From assembly GCA_033296725.1 (NCBI GenBank), contig MU857622.1, forward strand, positions 1 to 64,000: 64,000 nucleotides of DNA, written 5' to 3'. The translations under genes were made by a program, and so were the position numbers. The stretch comes from Corynascus novoguineensis. Taxonomy: Eukaryota > Ascomycota > Sordariomycetes > Sordariales > Chaetomiaceae. The notes below the pieces were generated by a model. That model searched no databases, had not been told where the DNA came from, and worked only from the letters and a program-made list of their open reading frames with translations. Positions 42,776-53,255 of this stretch are shown in pieces; position 1 is the first letter of the stretch; each line of letters begins with the position of its first letter.

Positions 42776-44091
42776 TTAGCACACGTAGCTCCACTCGTGC
42801 GCGTCATCGCCGTATTGCCGTGCCTCAATCCAGTTTTTCATTTTGGTGGCGATCTCGCCAGATTCCTCGTTGTCTTTGAGCCCGCAGCTGACCAGCTTGC
42901 CCCGCCAGCTGATGGCGCGCACGGGGCTGACGATAGCGGCCGTGCCGGCGCCAAAGGCCTCAATCAGCCTGCCCTCGCTCGCCGCCTCGTCCAGCTCCTT
43001 CATGGTATACTTGCGCTCGATAACGTCCCACCCCTCGAGGGCGAGCCGCTCCCGGGCCAGCGAGAGGACGGAGTCGCGCGTGACGCCCTCGAGGATGGTG
43101 CCGTCGAGCGGAGCTGTAATGAGCTCCTTGCGGCCCGTTTGCTTGTTCCGGAGGGCGACGAAGAAGTTCATGGTGCCGACCTCAGTGACGTACTCGTCCT
43201 CGCCGAACAGCCACAGGTTCTGCTGGAAGCCACGGCTCATGGCCTCGCGCTGGGGCACGATGCATGGCGCGTAGTTGGCGCCCAGCTTCTTGTCGCCCAC
43301 GCCTCCTGGCCACGCGCGCACGGCATAGTCAGTCGCCTCGAGTGACACGGCCTTGAATCCGGTCGGGTAATAGGGCCCAACGGGCGAGGCGATGACGAAG
43401 AGAAGGGCGGACCCGGGAGGGCCGACGCCCAGCGTCTTTTGGGTGCCAATCATGGTCGGGCGGAGGTACAGCGAGTAACCACGCTCCTCGGGGATGAAGC
43501 GGCTCTCGAGCTTCGCGAAGCGGGCGATCAGGTCGATCAGGGCGGCCGAGTTGAAGTTGGGCAGAGCGATGCGGGCGGCCGACTTGTTGAAGCGCTCCAT
43601 GTTCTTGTCCGGGCGGAAGAGACGCACCTGGCCATCCTTGTCCTTGTATGCCTTGAGGCCCTCGAAACACTCGAAGGCGTAGTGGAAGACGCAGCTGGCT
43701 GGGTCGAGCGACAGGTTCTGGTAGGGCCCAATTTGTGGCTTTAGCCAGCCCGTCTCCTGGTTCCACTCGATAGTGAGCATGTGGTCTGGAAGGGAGTGGT
43801 CTATGTTAGCGTATGTGTTCTTTCCTTCATGGTATGGCGATAGCCTTAGATATACTGACCTGTGAAGTTACGCCCAAAGATGAGGTCCTCGGGCTTCTTG
43901 AGCGACTTGGGGTTTGGCGTCTTGTTGAGTACCAGCTGGGCTGGGTCAATGTCCTGTAGCTTGGTTTCAGACGCCGCCGCCGGGCTGATGCTGTACTGGC
44001 GAGCAGCTGGGAACAGCCCAAGGGGCGAGCGCCGCGGCGCAAGGAAGGCCGTCGCGCGAGGAGCGCATCGCGGGATCAGTCGCCGCATCAT
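42776..44091 (-). CDS. BAT1: Branched-chain amino-acid aminotransferase, mitochondrial (BAT1-like)
   Basis: Exons are complement(42776-43785, 43860-44091), giving 413 residues. It transfers the amino group between leucine, isoleucine or valine and 2-oxoglutarate, using pyridoxal phosphate. The N-terminus (MMRRLIPRCAPRATAFLAPR, ending near QYSISPAAA) is a mitochondrial presequence. The class IV fold shows CVFHYAFECFEGLKAYKDKD and LRPTMIGTQKTLGV. The Schiff-base lysine is in GGVGDKKLGANYAP (the second Lys by alignment with DYKLGGNYG of animal enzymes). EVGTMNFF, ITAPLDGTILEGVTRDS and EAFGAGTAAIVSPV follow. An in-frame upstream Met (44169) exists, but the presequence starts well at 44091. Intron 43786-43859 is GT-AG. 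Confidence 0.94.
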
Positions 44092-45050
44092 TTTGGCGGC
44101 TGTTGGAGCTGGGACGAGGGCCAATTGACTGCCTTCCGGACCATGCACAAAGAGAAGAAGCTGGATCAAGGCGAGTGCGGCGAGCAGGAGTTCGAATTGG
44201 CGGGACGGGGGATTTTATCACCTAACCCTGCAGCAATGAGAACAGGGACGGTGAGTGAACTGGACTGACTGATACAACACAATTCTCGGAGCGCGATCGG
44301 AGGGCGCGATTGTAGGGCGCGAGAGAGTCGAAGCTGGCCCAATCATCGAAGGCCTGGGCCCTGGACCCTTGAACTATAGGGCGTGGAGCACCTGGACAGG
44401 CACACTGATCAACCGCAGCAAGCCGACTGCATGCGATCCTACCGCCGCAGTTCTCCGAATTGAACTTCTTTGCCAACTGAATTCACAGTTTAAATATTGA
44501 ACTCTCTTCGATCCCAAGCTTAGTTGTGTCCGGGTTTTGGCTGGTTCCACTGCTAGACACCTATCTGTCAGGCAATCACTTCTCTTGCACGTTGGTAGCT
44601 TCGTGGGGTTGAAGTACATTCAAACTTCAGATCAGCAACCATGAAAAGCACAGTTCTTTTAGTAGCATATTTCGAAGGGAATACCGCCTGCAGAGCAAAT
44701 TGTGGGGTAGTTGCTAAAATGACCAAGTAGCCCCTGTTGCCGCGAACTGTTCGCTGGTGCCGTAAATTGAAAGCTATCAAGATAATGGAAGATGTAGCTC
44801 AACCAGATATTCTGGCCGCAACCACCGAACATCAGCGACAGCCTCTCCCTTCTACAATTAGTATCTGTCAACGGCCTATGTTGGAAGAGTTTTCGCAACC
44901 TCCCATTGTCAGCCACAGTCACCTACGCAGTGGATGTTGGACGGCCGCAGTTTCGCGCCGCAAATCCGACAGATAACAGCTGACAAACGACGGCGTCAGC
45001 GTCGCCCGACCCAGACAACCGCGATGGTAGCCCGATGACCGTAGCCCGCC
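44092..45050. other. Divergent promoter region of BAT and SCY1-like genes
   Basis: These 959 bp separate two divergent starts. No coding frame or RNA gene is supported. Repeated GGGCGCGA-like words occur around 44300-44325. No Gcn4/CPC1 (TGASTCA) or Leu3-type site was identified with confidence. Confidence 0.4.
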
Positions 45051-47743
45051 ATGTTTGCTAACGCGCTCAAGTCGATTTCATCGACAAATATCTCGTCCAA
45101 CTACACCGTCTCGCCGAACATCACATCGACTGCCGGGCCGTGGAAGATCTACCCGGCCAAGAACAAGAAGACGGGCAAGGAGTGCTCCGTCTTCGTCTTC
45201 GACAAGAAATCACTCGATGCCCACCGCAGTGGAATGACCCGCGCCGAAGTGGCCGATTTCAAAAAAGCGGTCGAGGCTGTCATTGAACGCCTGAAGAAGG
45301 AGGCATCGGCCATCGCAAAACTGCGACACCCGGGCATTCTAGAAGTGGTTGAGCCGGTGGAGGAGACACGGGGCGGGGGTCTGCAATTCGTCGCCGAGGC
45401 CGTGACGGCATCTCTGTCAGGATTACTACAAGAGAAGGATGATCAGGAAAGACGTGGGACGGGGGGCAGGGGGAGCCGGTACGTGACAGAAGACGCCGAC
45501 GGAAACCGCAGGCGACGCGAGCTCGAGATCGATGAGCTGGAGATACAGAAGGGCTTGTTGCAAGTGAGCAAGGCATTGGAGTTCCTGCACGAGAACGCCG
45601 GAATCGTTCACGGCAACCTTACCCCCGATGCCATCCTGATCAATGCGAAGGTAGGTCCTTCGTGGAGTCCTTGCCATCGCTGTAAAACATCATGCTAACA
45701 TATTATAGTCGGATTGGAAACTCAGCGGGCTGTCGTTTTGTGCTCCGGTGGACAATTCGACTTCGCACAGCTCCATCCAACCGATCAATCTCCGCGAAAT
45801 TCTGAGGCACACGCCCACGTTGCCGCGGACTGTCCAGCTAAATCTTGACTACACGTCACCGGACTTTGCCATTGACAGCAACCTAACGGCGTCAGCCGAC
45901 ATGTTCAGCTTGGGGCTGCTCATTGTCTCCCTTTACAACTCCCCACACAAGTCGCCGCTGTCCTGCAACGGCAGTTTGTCTGCATACCAGCGCCTTTTTC
46001 TGTCCTCACAGAGCACCCCCAATCCAAGCAACAACTTCCTCTCTTCCCGCACGCTGCCAAAGGAACTCACGAACCATGTACTCCCGAGGCTCATCACGCG
46101 AAGGCCTGCTCAGCGGATGACAGCCAGCGAGTTCCAGCAAAGTGAATTCTTCAACAACATCCTTGTATCCACCATCCGCTTCCTCGATGCGTTCCCTGCG
46201 AAGACACCGAACGAAAAGTCGCAGTTCCTTAGGGGTCTGATGAAAGTCCTGCCCTCATTTCCGAAATCCGTAATGGAAAAGAAATTGCTCCCCGCACTTC
46301 TCGATGAGTTGAAAGATAAGGAGCTCACCTCTCTGATCCTGCATAACGTTTTTAAGATCATCGAGCTCCTGCCATCCGGAAGAAGGGCTTTTGGTGATAG
46401 AGTACGACCAAGGCTGAAGGAGATTTTCGTGAACAACGGCAAACAGACCCAGGAAAAAGACCCTGCTCGTGATGCCGGTTTGATGGTTGTGATTGAGCAA
46501 CTTCCCGTCATCGGGGAAAATTGCGGGGGCAAAGAGTTCAAGGATGGTATGTACGAGATATCCTAGTTCAGAGATCATGTCTGACTTGTTCTTTTAGATA
46601 TTCTTCCCATTATCTTTAGCGCTCTAGAATCGTCAACTCCTTCACTTGTTGACGCTGCATTGAGGAGCCTTTCATCAGTGCTGCCTCAGCTGGACTTTAG
46701 CACCATCAAAAACGAACTATTCCCCGTCATTGCTGTTATATTCAGCAAAACAAATAGTCTTGCCATCAAGGTCAGGGGTTTGCAGGCGTTTGTCACGCTT
46801 TGCGGAGGGTCCAACGACCCGGGCGGTGATGACGGATTGGATGGCCTTGGTCCGCAGAAGAAAAAGGCAACTTCTTCCACCGCGCTCGACAAGTTCACCA
46901 TGCAAGAGAAGATTGTCCCTCTGATCAAGGCGATCAAAACAAAAGAACCTGCCGTCATGATGGCAGCCCTCAAGGTCCTCCAGGTCGTTGGCAAAGTGGC
47001 TGATGCCGACTTTGTTGCCATCGAGATCCTGCCCATATTATGGAGCATGAGCCTGGGACCCCTTCTAGACTTGAAGCAATTCCAAGCTTTCATAGAACTC
47101 ATCAAGTCTCTATCGAGCAGGGTGGAGGAAGAACAGACCAGAAAACTGCAGGAATTGGCTGGTAGCAGTGCGAATAGCACGAGTCTCAAAGATGACTTTA
47201 TGTCTTTTGGGCCCATTGCCGGTTCGTCATTCGACGCCAACGGGACCACCGAATCAGATTTTGAGTCTCTCGTCAAAGGGGGGACTGGCGGGGTTTCCAC
47301 TGACCCCATGGACTCAGGGTGGGACAGCATGGCGTCAAGCGCAACCGTCACCTCTCCGACGGGGAGCAGCAGAAAATCCACGCCGACAGTGGCTTTCTCC
47401 TGGTCAAGCCCTCCGCCAGCTTCCCCTGCAGCCCCGGCCGACATGCTGGGCGCTATCAAGGCTCAACAGACTGGCTTCAGATCTGTGACGCCCGACCTTG
47501 CAAGCTTCCAACCTATCGCCCCAACGACCACGCAGTTCTCGCAACCGCTACAGCCTACCTCTCAGACGAGCACGCTGTCACCGATGTCATCCCTGTCCCA
47601 AACAACATCCATTAACTGGGGCACTGCCCCGACCACCACCACAACAGCAGCCACAACGAGCACCAGCAACCTGTGGTCCTCTCCACCCGCTCCACAACAA
47701 CCGCCCACGTCGGCGTTCGGCTCACTCTCGCTCGGCCAGCAGC

Positions 47744-47789
<46 letters not shown>

Positions 47790-48255
47790 GGCCCAAAACC
47801 GCACTCCCTCCTTCTCTCTTCCACCTCCGCCAGGCGCTGGCACCAGCGGCGCAACGTCCGGCTTCTCCAGCTTCAGCCTTGCACCGCCGCCCGGCGCATC
47901 ACAAACATCGGCCATGCGACCACAAAACACAACAGCATCAACATCATCATCAACACCGGCGTTTGGTGGGCTCGGTAGCATGGGCAGCAGCAGCACCATG
48001 AGCAGCTTGGCTTCGTTGAGCGCCGCAGCGAACAAGGCGGGTTCTCCTTCCGGTTCCGGACTGGGCATGGGCATGAGCACGGGTGCTGGCCCGAGTATTA
48101 ACAGTATGATGGGCATGGGTATGGGGGGTATGGGTATGGGCATAGCGGGCATGAGCGGGTTGGCGCAGCAGCAGCAGAACCAGTGGCAGGGGCAGAGTCA
48201 AGGCCAAGGACAAGGTCAAAAGTCAGGGCTGGATAAGTACGAGAGTCTCTTGTAG
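45051..48255 (+). CDS. SCY1: SCY1-family pseudokinase (SCYL2-like) with Gln-rich tail
   Basis: Exons are 45051-45650, 45709-46546 and 46598-48255, giving 1031 residues. SCY1-like proteins are catalytically weak or dead kinases that act with clathrin adaptors in Golgi-endosome trafficking. The kinase-like domain (residues about 1-330) keeps a lysine in SVFVFDKKSL. Its catalytic loop reads VHGNLTPDAIL (Asn where Asp is expected after HG), and the DFG position reads KLSGLSF, so it should be a pseudokinase. Residues about 340-640 form HEAT-like helices (LLPALLDELKDKELTSLIL, LPIIFSALESSTPSLVDAAL, LPILWSMSLGPLLDLKQFQA). The tail (about 640-1031) is Ser/Thr/Pro-rich with a run of 18 Gln and Met/Gly-rich GMGMGGMGMG near the end. 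It has little hydrophobic order. Confidence 0.92.
47737..47790 (+). repeat. CAA/CAG microsatellite encoding poly-Gln in the SCY1-like gene
   Basis: Eighteen consecutive Gln codons (mostly CAA, with CAG at both ends) interrupt the disordered tail. The length is a multiple of three, so size changes would keep the frame. Nearby CAG-rich DNA around 48162-48190 encodes a second, shorter Gln-rich patch. Confidence 0.9.
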
Positions 48256-49027
48256 GCTGCGAGGATGCAGCTATTTGATTCAAGAATCACTGTGCCGTTT
48301 GAATCAATACCACGTGGTATTGATTCGAGTCTGTGGTCGACATGCAAGCATTTGGTCCGGCACACCTTCGAATATGAAGTGAATGAGGGTGCAGAGAGCC
48401 ACTTGATTTGCGAGGACCAACAAGCTCCAGTGACTCAGCCACCAGGAACTAAGTGAATTATATTCTTCCCCGTTAAACGGAAGCGGATATACAATGCCAT
48501 GGCACCAGTTTCCTCTATTGGGAGAAACAAGATAACATTATATCTGACTCGTATTATACTTTACAGCTAACTTATCGTTCTCAAAGCATCTGGCCTGGCC
48601 ATACCCCTTGGGAAGGCCCTCAATATCAGCCATCGTTGACCCAGCCTTCTTGCCAGAGTCCGCCGTAAAACTCCGCATGTAGATGTCTAAACAATAGGGA
48701 ACAAGTACCAAAAAAAAAGCCAGTCATCCCTAGAACTAGCCAACAGGATTTCGTTATGGACAGAAAAAGGGTCACTGAATGAAGATGAACAAGGCAGTGT
48801 TTACATGCTAAAGGAGCTTGGTGGTGAGAAAAGAACGGTAGAATGGGAAAAGGAAAGGAAAAAACAAAACAGGGTATCATGCAATGTCTCTTGCGGGGAA
48901 TAAGAGAACAAGAAGAAATGGGGAAAGGGCGGAGAATGAGAAAAGGACAGACGTCAGGCCCAACAATAACGCCGACTAACCAGGCAGGCAGAATGGCGTG
49001 CCGCATCAACATCGCTGCATCACCGCT
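48256..49027. other. Convergent intergenic region with a perfect palindrome
   Basis: These 772 bp hold the 3' ends of the SCY1-like (+) and SIR2 (-) genes. The only clear structure is the palindrome at 48301-48326. The right part (48840-48950) is purine-rich on +, fitting the SIR2 3' UTR. No gene is seen. Confidence 0.45.
48301..48326. other. Perfect 26-bp palindrome with CCACGTGG centre
   Basis: The sequence starts GAATCAATACC, has ACGT-centred CCACGTGG in the middle, and ends GGTATTGATTC, so it equals its own reverse complement over 26 bp. It lies 46 bp after the SCY1-like stop codon. It contains the E-box CACGTG. In RNA it could fold only if the centre opened, because there is no loop. 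As DNA it is a candidate dimer-binding or cruciform site. Confidence 0.75.
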
Positions 49028-50872
49028 TCACGACGACATCGTGGTCGTGGTGGTCGACGTCGACGCTGTTGCTGCAGCTGCCGCCGCTTCTGCCGCCGCC
49101 ATCATCGCCTTCTTCTCCCTCCTCTCTCTCCTCTCCTCCCTCTTTTCTCCCTCCGTCTTTTCCTCCATTTTAGTCAGCCCTTCCCCGTCCACCTGTTCTT
49201 GACCCTCCCCGTTCTCATTCTTTACCTCCTTTTCTTCTTTCTCTGCTGGCTTCGGCAACACCTGCGTGAAGATGTGCCGACTACCCCACCCCTCGGCTAA
49301 CTTGGTCTCGACCACCTGCCCCTCAGGCACCATCTCGTGCTTGAGCTCCCACCCTGCCCTGCGGCACAGTTCGGCTACCACAACGTCACAATCGCCCAGC
49401 AGGTCGATGTCGAAGTTGACGTGGGATACGGGCGTGCGGCTGATGTAAATCTGCGGAATGTGCGGTGGCAGAAAGGGAACGACCTCACTGACGGGCGCGA
49501 CCTTAAGGGACGTGCCGATGACGATGACTAGGTCGACGAGGTCGCGGTCGTGCTCGGTCAGGCGGCGCGAGAACTCGTCAGGCAGCGGCTCTCCAAAAAA
49601 GGTGATGTCGGGCTTCATGACGCCGCACCACGTCCAATTGGTCGGTGTCGCCATGGAGCTGTCAAACTCCGAGTCCGAGTTGCTGTCGTAGTCGCCCGGG
49701 CGTCGGCGCGGCTTCTTTTCGGTGCCGTCGCGGTGGACCTTGCGCTTGCGGGAGCCTCCGCTACTGTTGGTCGTGGTGCGGTTGCCCTGGGCGCATTTAC
49801 GGCAGCGCGGGATATCGCCGGCTTTGATTTCAGGAAAAAGCGACTCCCCCGGAACTTTGTGGCCGCACTTGACGCACGAGGCGGTGGCAAAGGAGCCGTG
49901 GCATTGGACGAGTTTGTCCGGGAGAATGCCGGCTTTGGCTTCGAGGTTGTCGATATTTTGGGAGTAGTTGGTCAGAAGCTTGCCCTTTTCCTGGAGAAGC
50001 GCGATGAAGGCGTGCGTCGGGGAGAAGCGGTCGTGGTTGGGGAGAATATCGCGTGCGACCGAGTAAAAGATAGTGGGGTCCTGGCGGAAGACGGTGATGT
50101 CGAAAACTTCTTGTGGATCGTTGAGGCCGAGGTGCTCCAGTTTGGAGTAGAGACCAGTGCCTTTGGAACGGAAGTCGGGGATCCCGAGCGAGGTGGAAAT
50201 GCCGGCGCCGGTGAGAACGATGATGTTCTTGGACGTCTTGAGCAGCTCGACCGCGTCATCGATCGAGTTGTACTTGGACAACTTGGCCCGCTTGGACAAC
50301 TCTCGGCTGAGGGCAAGGCTCAGCAAGGAGTAGTAGGCTTCGTCGTCGGCACCCTCGAGGAAGGAGGGCGGGCGGATGCCGAAAGCAGTGAGCAGCTTCT
50401 TTGCTGTGATGAGACCGGACCCGATTGTCCTCTCACAGAATATGGTGGGGCCAACGGAGCGCAGAAGTTGGCGGAACTTGGTGGCCTCGTCCGGAGTGCA
50501 CGCCTCGGGATCTGCAAAGTCGCGTTAGTGCGACTTGTGTCGGACAAAGACATTTGGCCTCAACGGAACGAGCGCCAAGTGAGTGGACTCACCATCAGTG
50601 AAGAAGCGGTCCTCGGCTAAGTCTTCTATGGCATCCTGGAAAAGCGACTCTGTCTCCCATGACTCGCTGAGATCATTAACGCGTTCCTCGAGCTCATTCA
50701 GACCCGGATTGACAAGGCCGTTCTGCTGGCCATCAACCTCTTCGTTGAGTTCTACAAAGGCCCGCTTCTCATCATAGTCTACCACGTTTTTCACTCGCGT
50801 GCTGGGCTTCCGGGTGGTGGCAGTATCATTGGCAGAGCTATTCTTGCCTGGAGCGCGGCGCGTAGAGTCCAT
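49028..50872 (-). CDS. SIR2: Sir2-family NAD+-dependent protein deacetylase
   Basis: Exons are complement(49028-50511, 50593-50872), giving 587 residues. The catalytic domain shows NAD-binding IIVLTGAGISTSLGIPDFRS (about residue 190), then YSQNIDNLE, the catalytic His in LVQCHGSFATASC, and zinc ligands CVKCGHKV and CRKC. GTSLKVAPVSEVVPFLPPHI follows. The N-terminal acidic region (residues about 25-90) and the segment FRQLLRSVGPTIFCERTIGS before the core resemble the Sir2/Hst1 branch, called NST-1 in Neurospora, so a nuclear histone-silencing role is likely. Between the second zinc pair and FFGEPLPDE there is a basic insertion (SRKRKVHRDGTEKKPRRR), a probable nuclear signal. The tail is Glu/Lys-rich with an Ala/Thr run. 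A longer 5' start is open in frame but not conserved in style. Confidence 0.92.
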
Positions 50873-53255
50873 TTGTTGACTGGCGTGATGGAGTGGCGTT
50901 GTCGTGCCGTGGTGTTCGGCTGAGTGATTGGGGGGTCCTGAGAGGAAAAATGCTGGCAAAGAGAAAGGGACTGTTTTGTGAACGAGAAGAGAGAGAGGCC
51001 ACGGCGCGCCAATGAGAAACAAGACAATACGCCAGTGCGGCAAGTCAAAAAGTGCAGGGCGCTCAAAATCTGAGAGGTTGAGGAGCACAAGTCGCCTCGG
51101 GGCTCAAGAAACTGCTTTTAGTCTAAAAAAGAGAAAGGGAGAGAGGAAGCGCAGGGAAGATAGGAGTGACCCGAGTGGTGAGGTGGCTTGGCAAATTGAG
51201 TGGGTGGTGGCAATTAGGAACAAAAGCGCAGTTGGAGGTCGAAAACAGCGCTGAATGAACGGTAGTGCCGTGCTCGACCACTGTATGGATCGGTGCGTGG
51301 TCTGCTCAGCGAGCATGGACGCCCCCGATCTCAATCCATGTAAAACACAAACCACCGGTATCTAAAGGCGGACAGTCTGGTCCGACGATGAGATTTTGGG
51401 ATCATGTGAATGGAAGATGAAGCTGAATAGGATCGGATGTTGGCCAAGAGCTAGCTAAGTTATCTTGATATCTACACGATTTAAAGTTGTCGGTTTTTTC
51501 TCCGGATTTTGCGAGAGTGTGCAAATGACTTGAAAGAAATGCGCGGTTGAGATAGATGGAAGCAAGGGAGCAAGACGCAGGATTCAAGGCAAGCATGAGT
51601 GGTTTGCGGCATCCTGGAGAAATCGAATATGCACAGAGCCCAGGCGAGTTCGTACTAAATCCAGATAAGGCAATGAAATCGCATCTAGGTCAAAGGCTGA
51701 AACATGACAATCCGAGACACATCACGTCACGACTTCAGGTCGGAAGGGGGATTTACACAAAACCTTTGACGTTCGATTTCCTAGAAAATGGAAAACAATT
51801 CCAAAAGAATAAGATCAATAACAATGTCCTATCACTAGTTGCCGCCTCAGCTTTACTACGCAGTATGGCCGGTTAAGAGTCACTTAGCATGCTGATGATT
51901 TAAAAAAAGTTTTACTATGTACAGTACCTAAAAGCTCCGCAAGCCCGAGACCGAGGTCCATAAAACGCATGTACAGTACACACAGCAGTTCGAGCAGCAC
52001 GCGGTCCTACCACAAAACGGTACAATACCATTTGAGGTTCATCTAGAATGTTTTTCTTTCTTCAGCCACTTCATCTGTCTAAAAATACCTGCTGTCTCAA
52101 TTCTGGCTACTCAAATCCCGCACCTTGCCTCTCCCTTGCTTCCTTTTGCGACCACAGTACACCAACAATCGCGGCGCGTTGTTTGCATCAAGAGTTATTT
52201 TGAGCAGTACTCAATTTAAAACATGTACATTCTATATAGGAAATCAACTCTCGACATCGATGGGTTTTGCTATTGCACAGGCGTTATACACATATATTCG
52301 CAGACAATGCACACGGGGAATAGTGGCCATGGTACAGGAGACACAGCGTCTCAAGGCGGTTAATGATGAGTAGGGTAGTAGCAGAACAGACAGCAATTCC
52401 ATCACTCAAGTCATGAGCAGGTAAGCCTTTGATGGGCAGCAAAATGAGGAATTCGACCACCCCAATCATCCTACTCTGCTCCCTCTATGTTCACCGCCAC
52501 TGGACAAAATATGCGAGGTGTGCACCACTCATTTCACCTGAGTGACCTGGTGGGCAATCGGTAATAACCTGGATAAAATGTATGGACATACACAGCACAT
52601 GCCAAATGTAAAAGGGATCTTGAATCTATGAAAGGTGGGAAGAGTAGAAAACAAAAGATGCTTCTATTTCCACAGAACAGGAAACCAACCCAAAGTCAAA
52701 GCCACGCTCATCCGCTGGAAGCGTGATGTGACATGATATCGAGGTATGTACTGCAAGTATCTAGGGTAACGACCGATGATGATAAATATGCTCCATCTAC
52801 TTCGCCAGACGCCTTCACACCTCTCCCCAAGACAGACAACAAGAAAAATCTGAAAAGAGAGCAAAACCCGGCCATCACCAAGTAATGGAATCGAGAAAGG
52901 TTGAGGGACTGAAGAAAGAATAAGCAGACATGGCAGATACCCGCCGCCGCCCAACGCCGTAACTTTTGCGCCCGCTTAACGAAAGGTCGAATTTCTTTTT
53001 TTTTTTTCTTTTTGACTTTTGCCCGACCATTTATACTTTCTACGCACAACACGCAGCAGCGCTCCGTCTCCTTTGTACAGTAGTATACACATGTACAGCG
53101 AATCGGCGTGACCCCCCTAAGGGCAACGACGCCTCGAGCGACCACGCGTGGGCCGCAACCAATGGCAGGACAACGTATTACATGCTGTGGCATGTTGAAC
53201 AAGTTCCAGCACTAGCACTGTGAGGGTGTGCAGGCCAAGAACTTGAGCTGTGCCG
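50873..53255. other. Intergenic region: SIR2 promoter and 3' flank of the Ca2+-ATPase gene
   Basis: This stretch of about 2.4 kb has no conserved coding frame. The part from about 51880 to 52650 is AT-rich and contains several TACAGTAC words (for example near 51920 and 51970). Pyrimidine tracts near 52985-53010 belong to the Ca2+-ATPase 3' UTR or beyond. No RNA gene is seen. Confidence 0.4.

Noticed and set aside
49550..50620. A 356-codon + strand frame opposite the Sir2 gene
   Set aside because: It is an antisense shadow; the - strand clearly encodes a complete Sir2 core.
51556..51876. A 106-codon + strand frame upstream of SIR2
   Set aside because: It is AT-rich relative to real genes here and has no motif and no supporting context.
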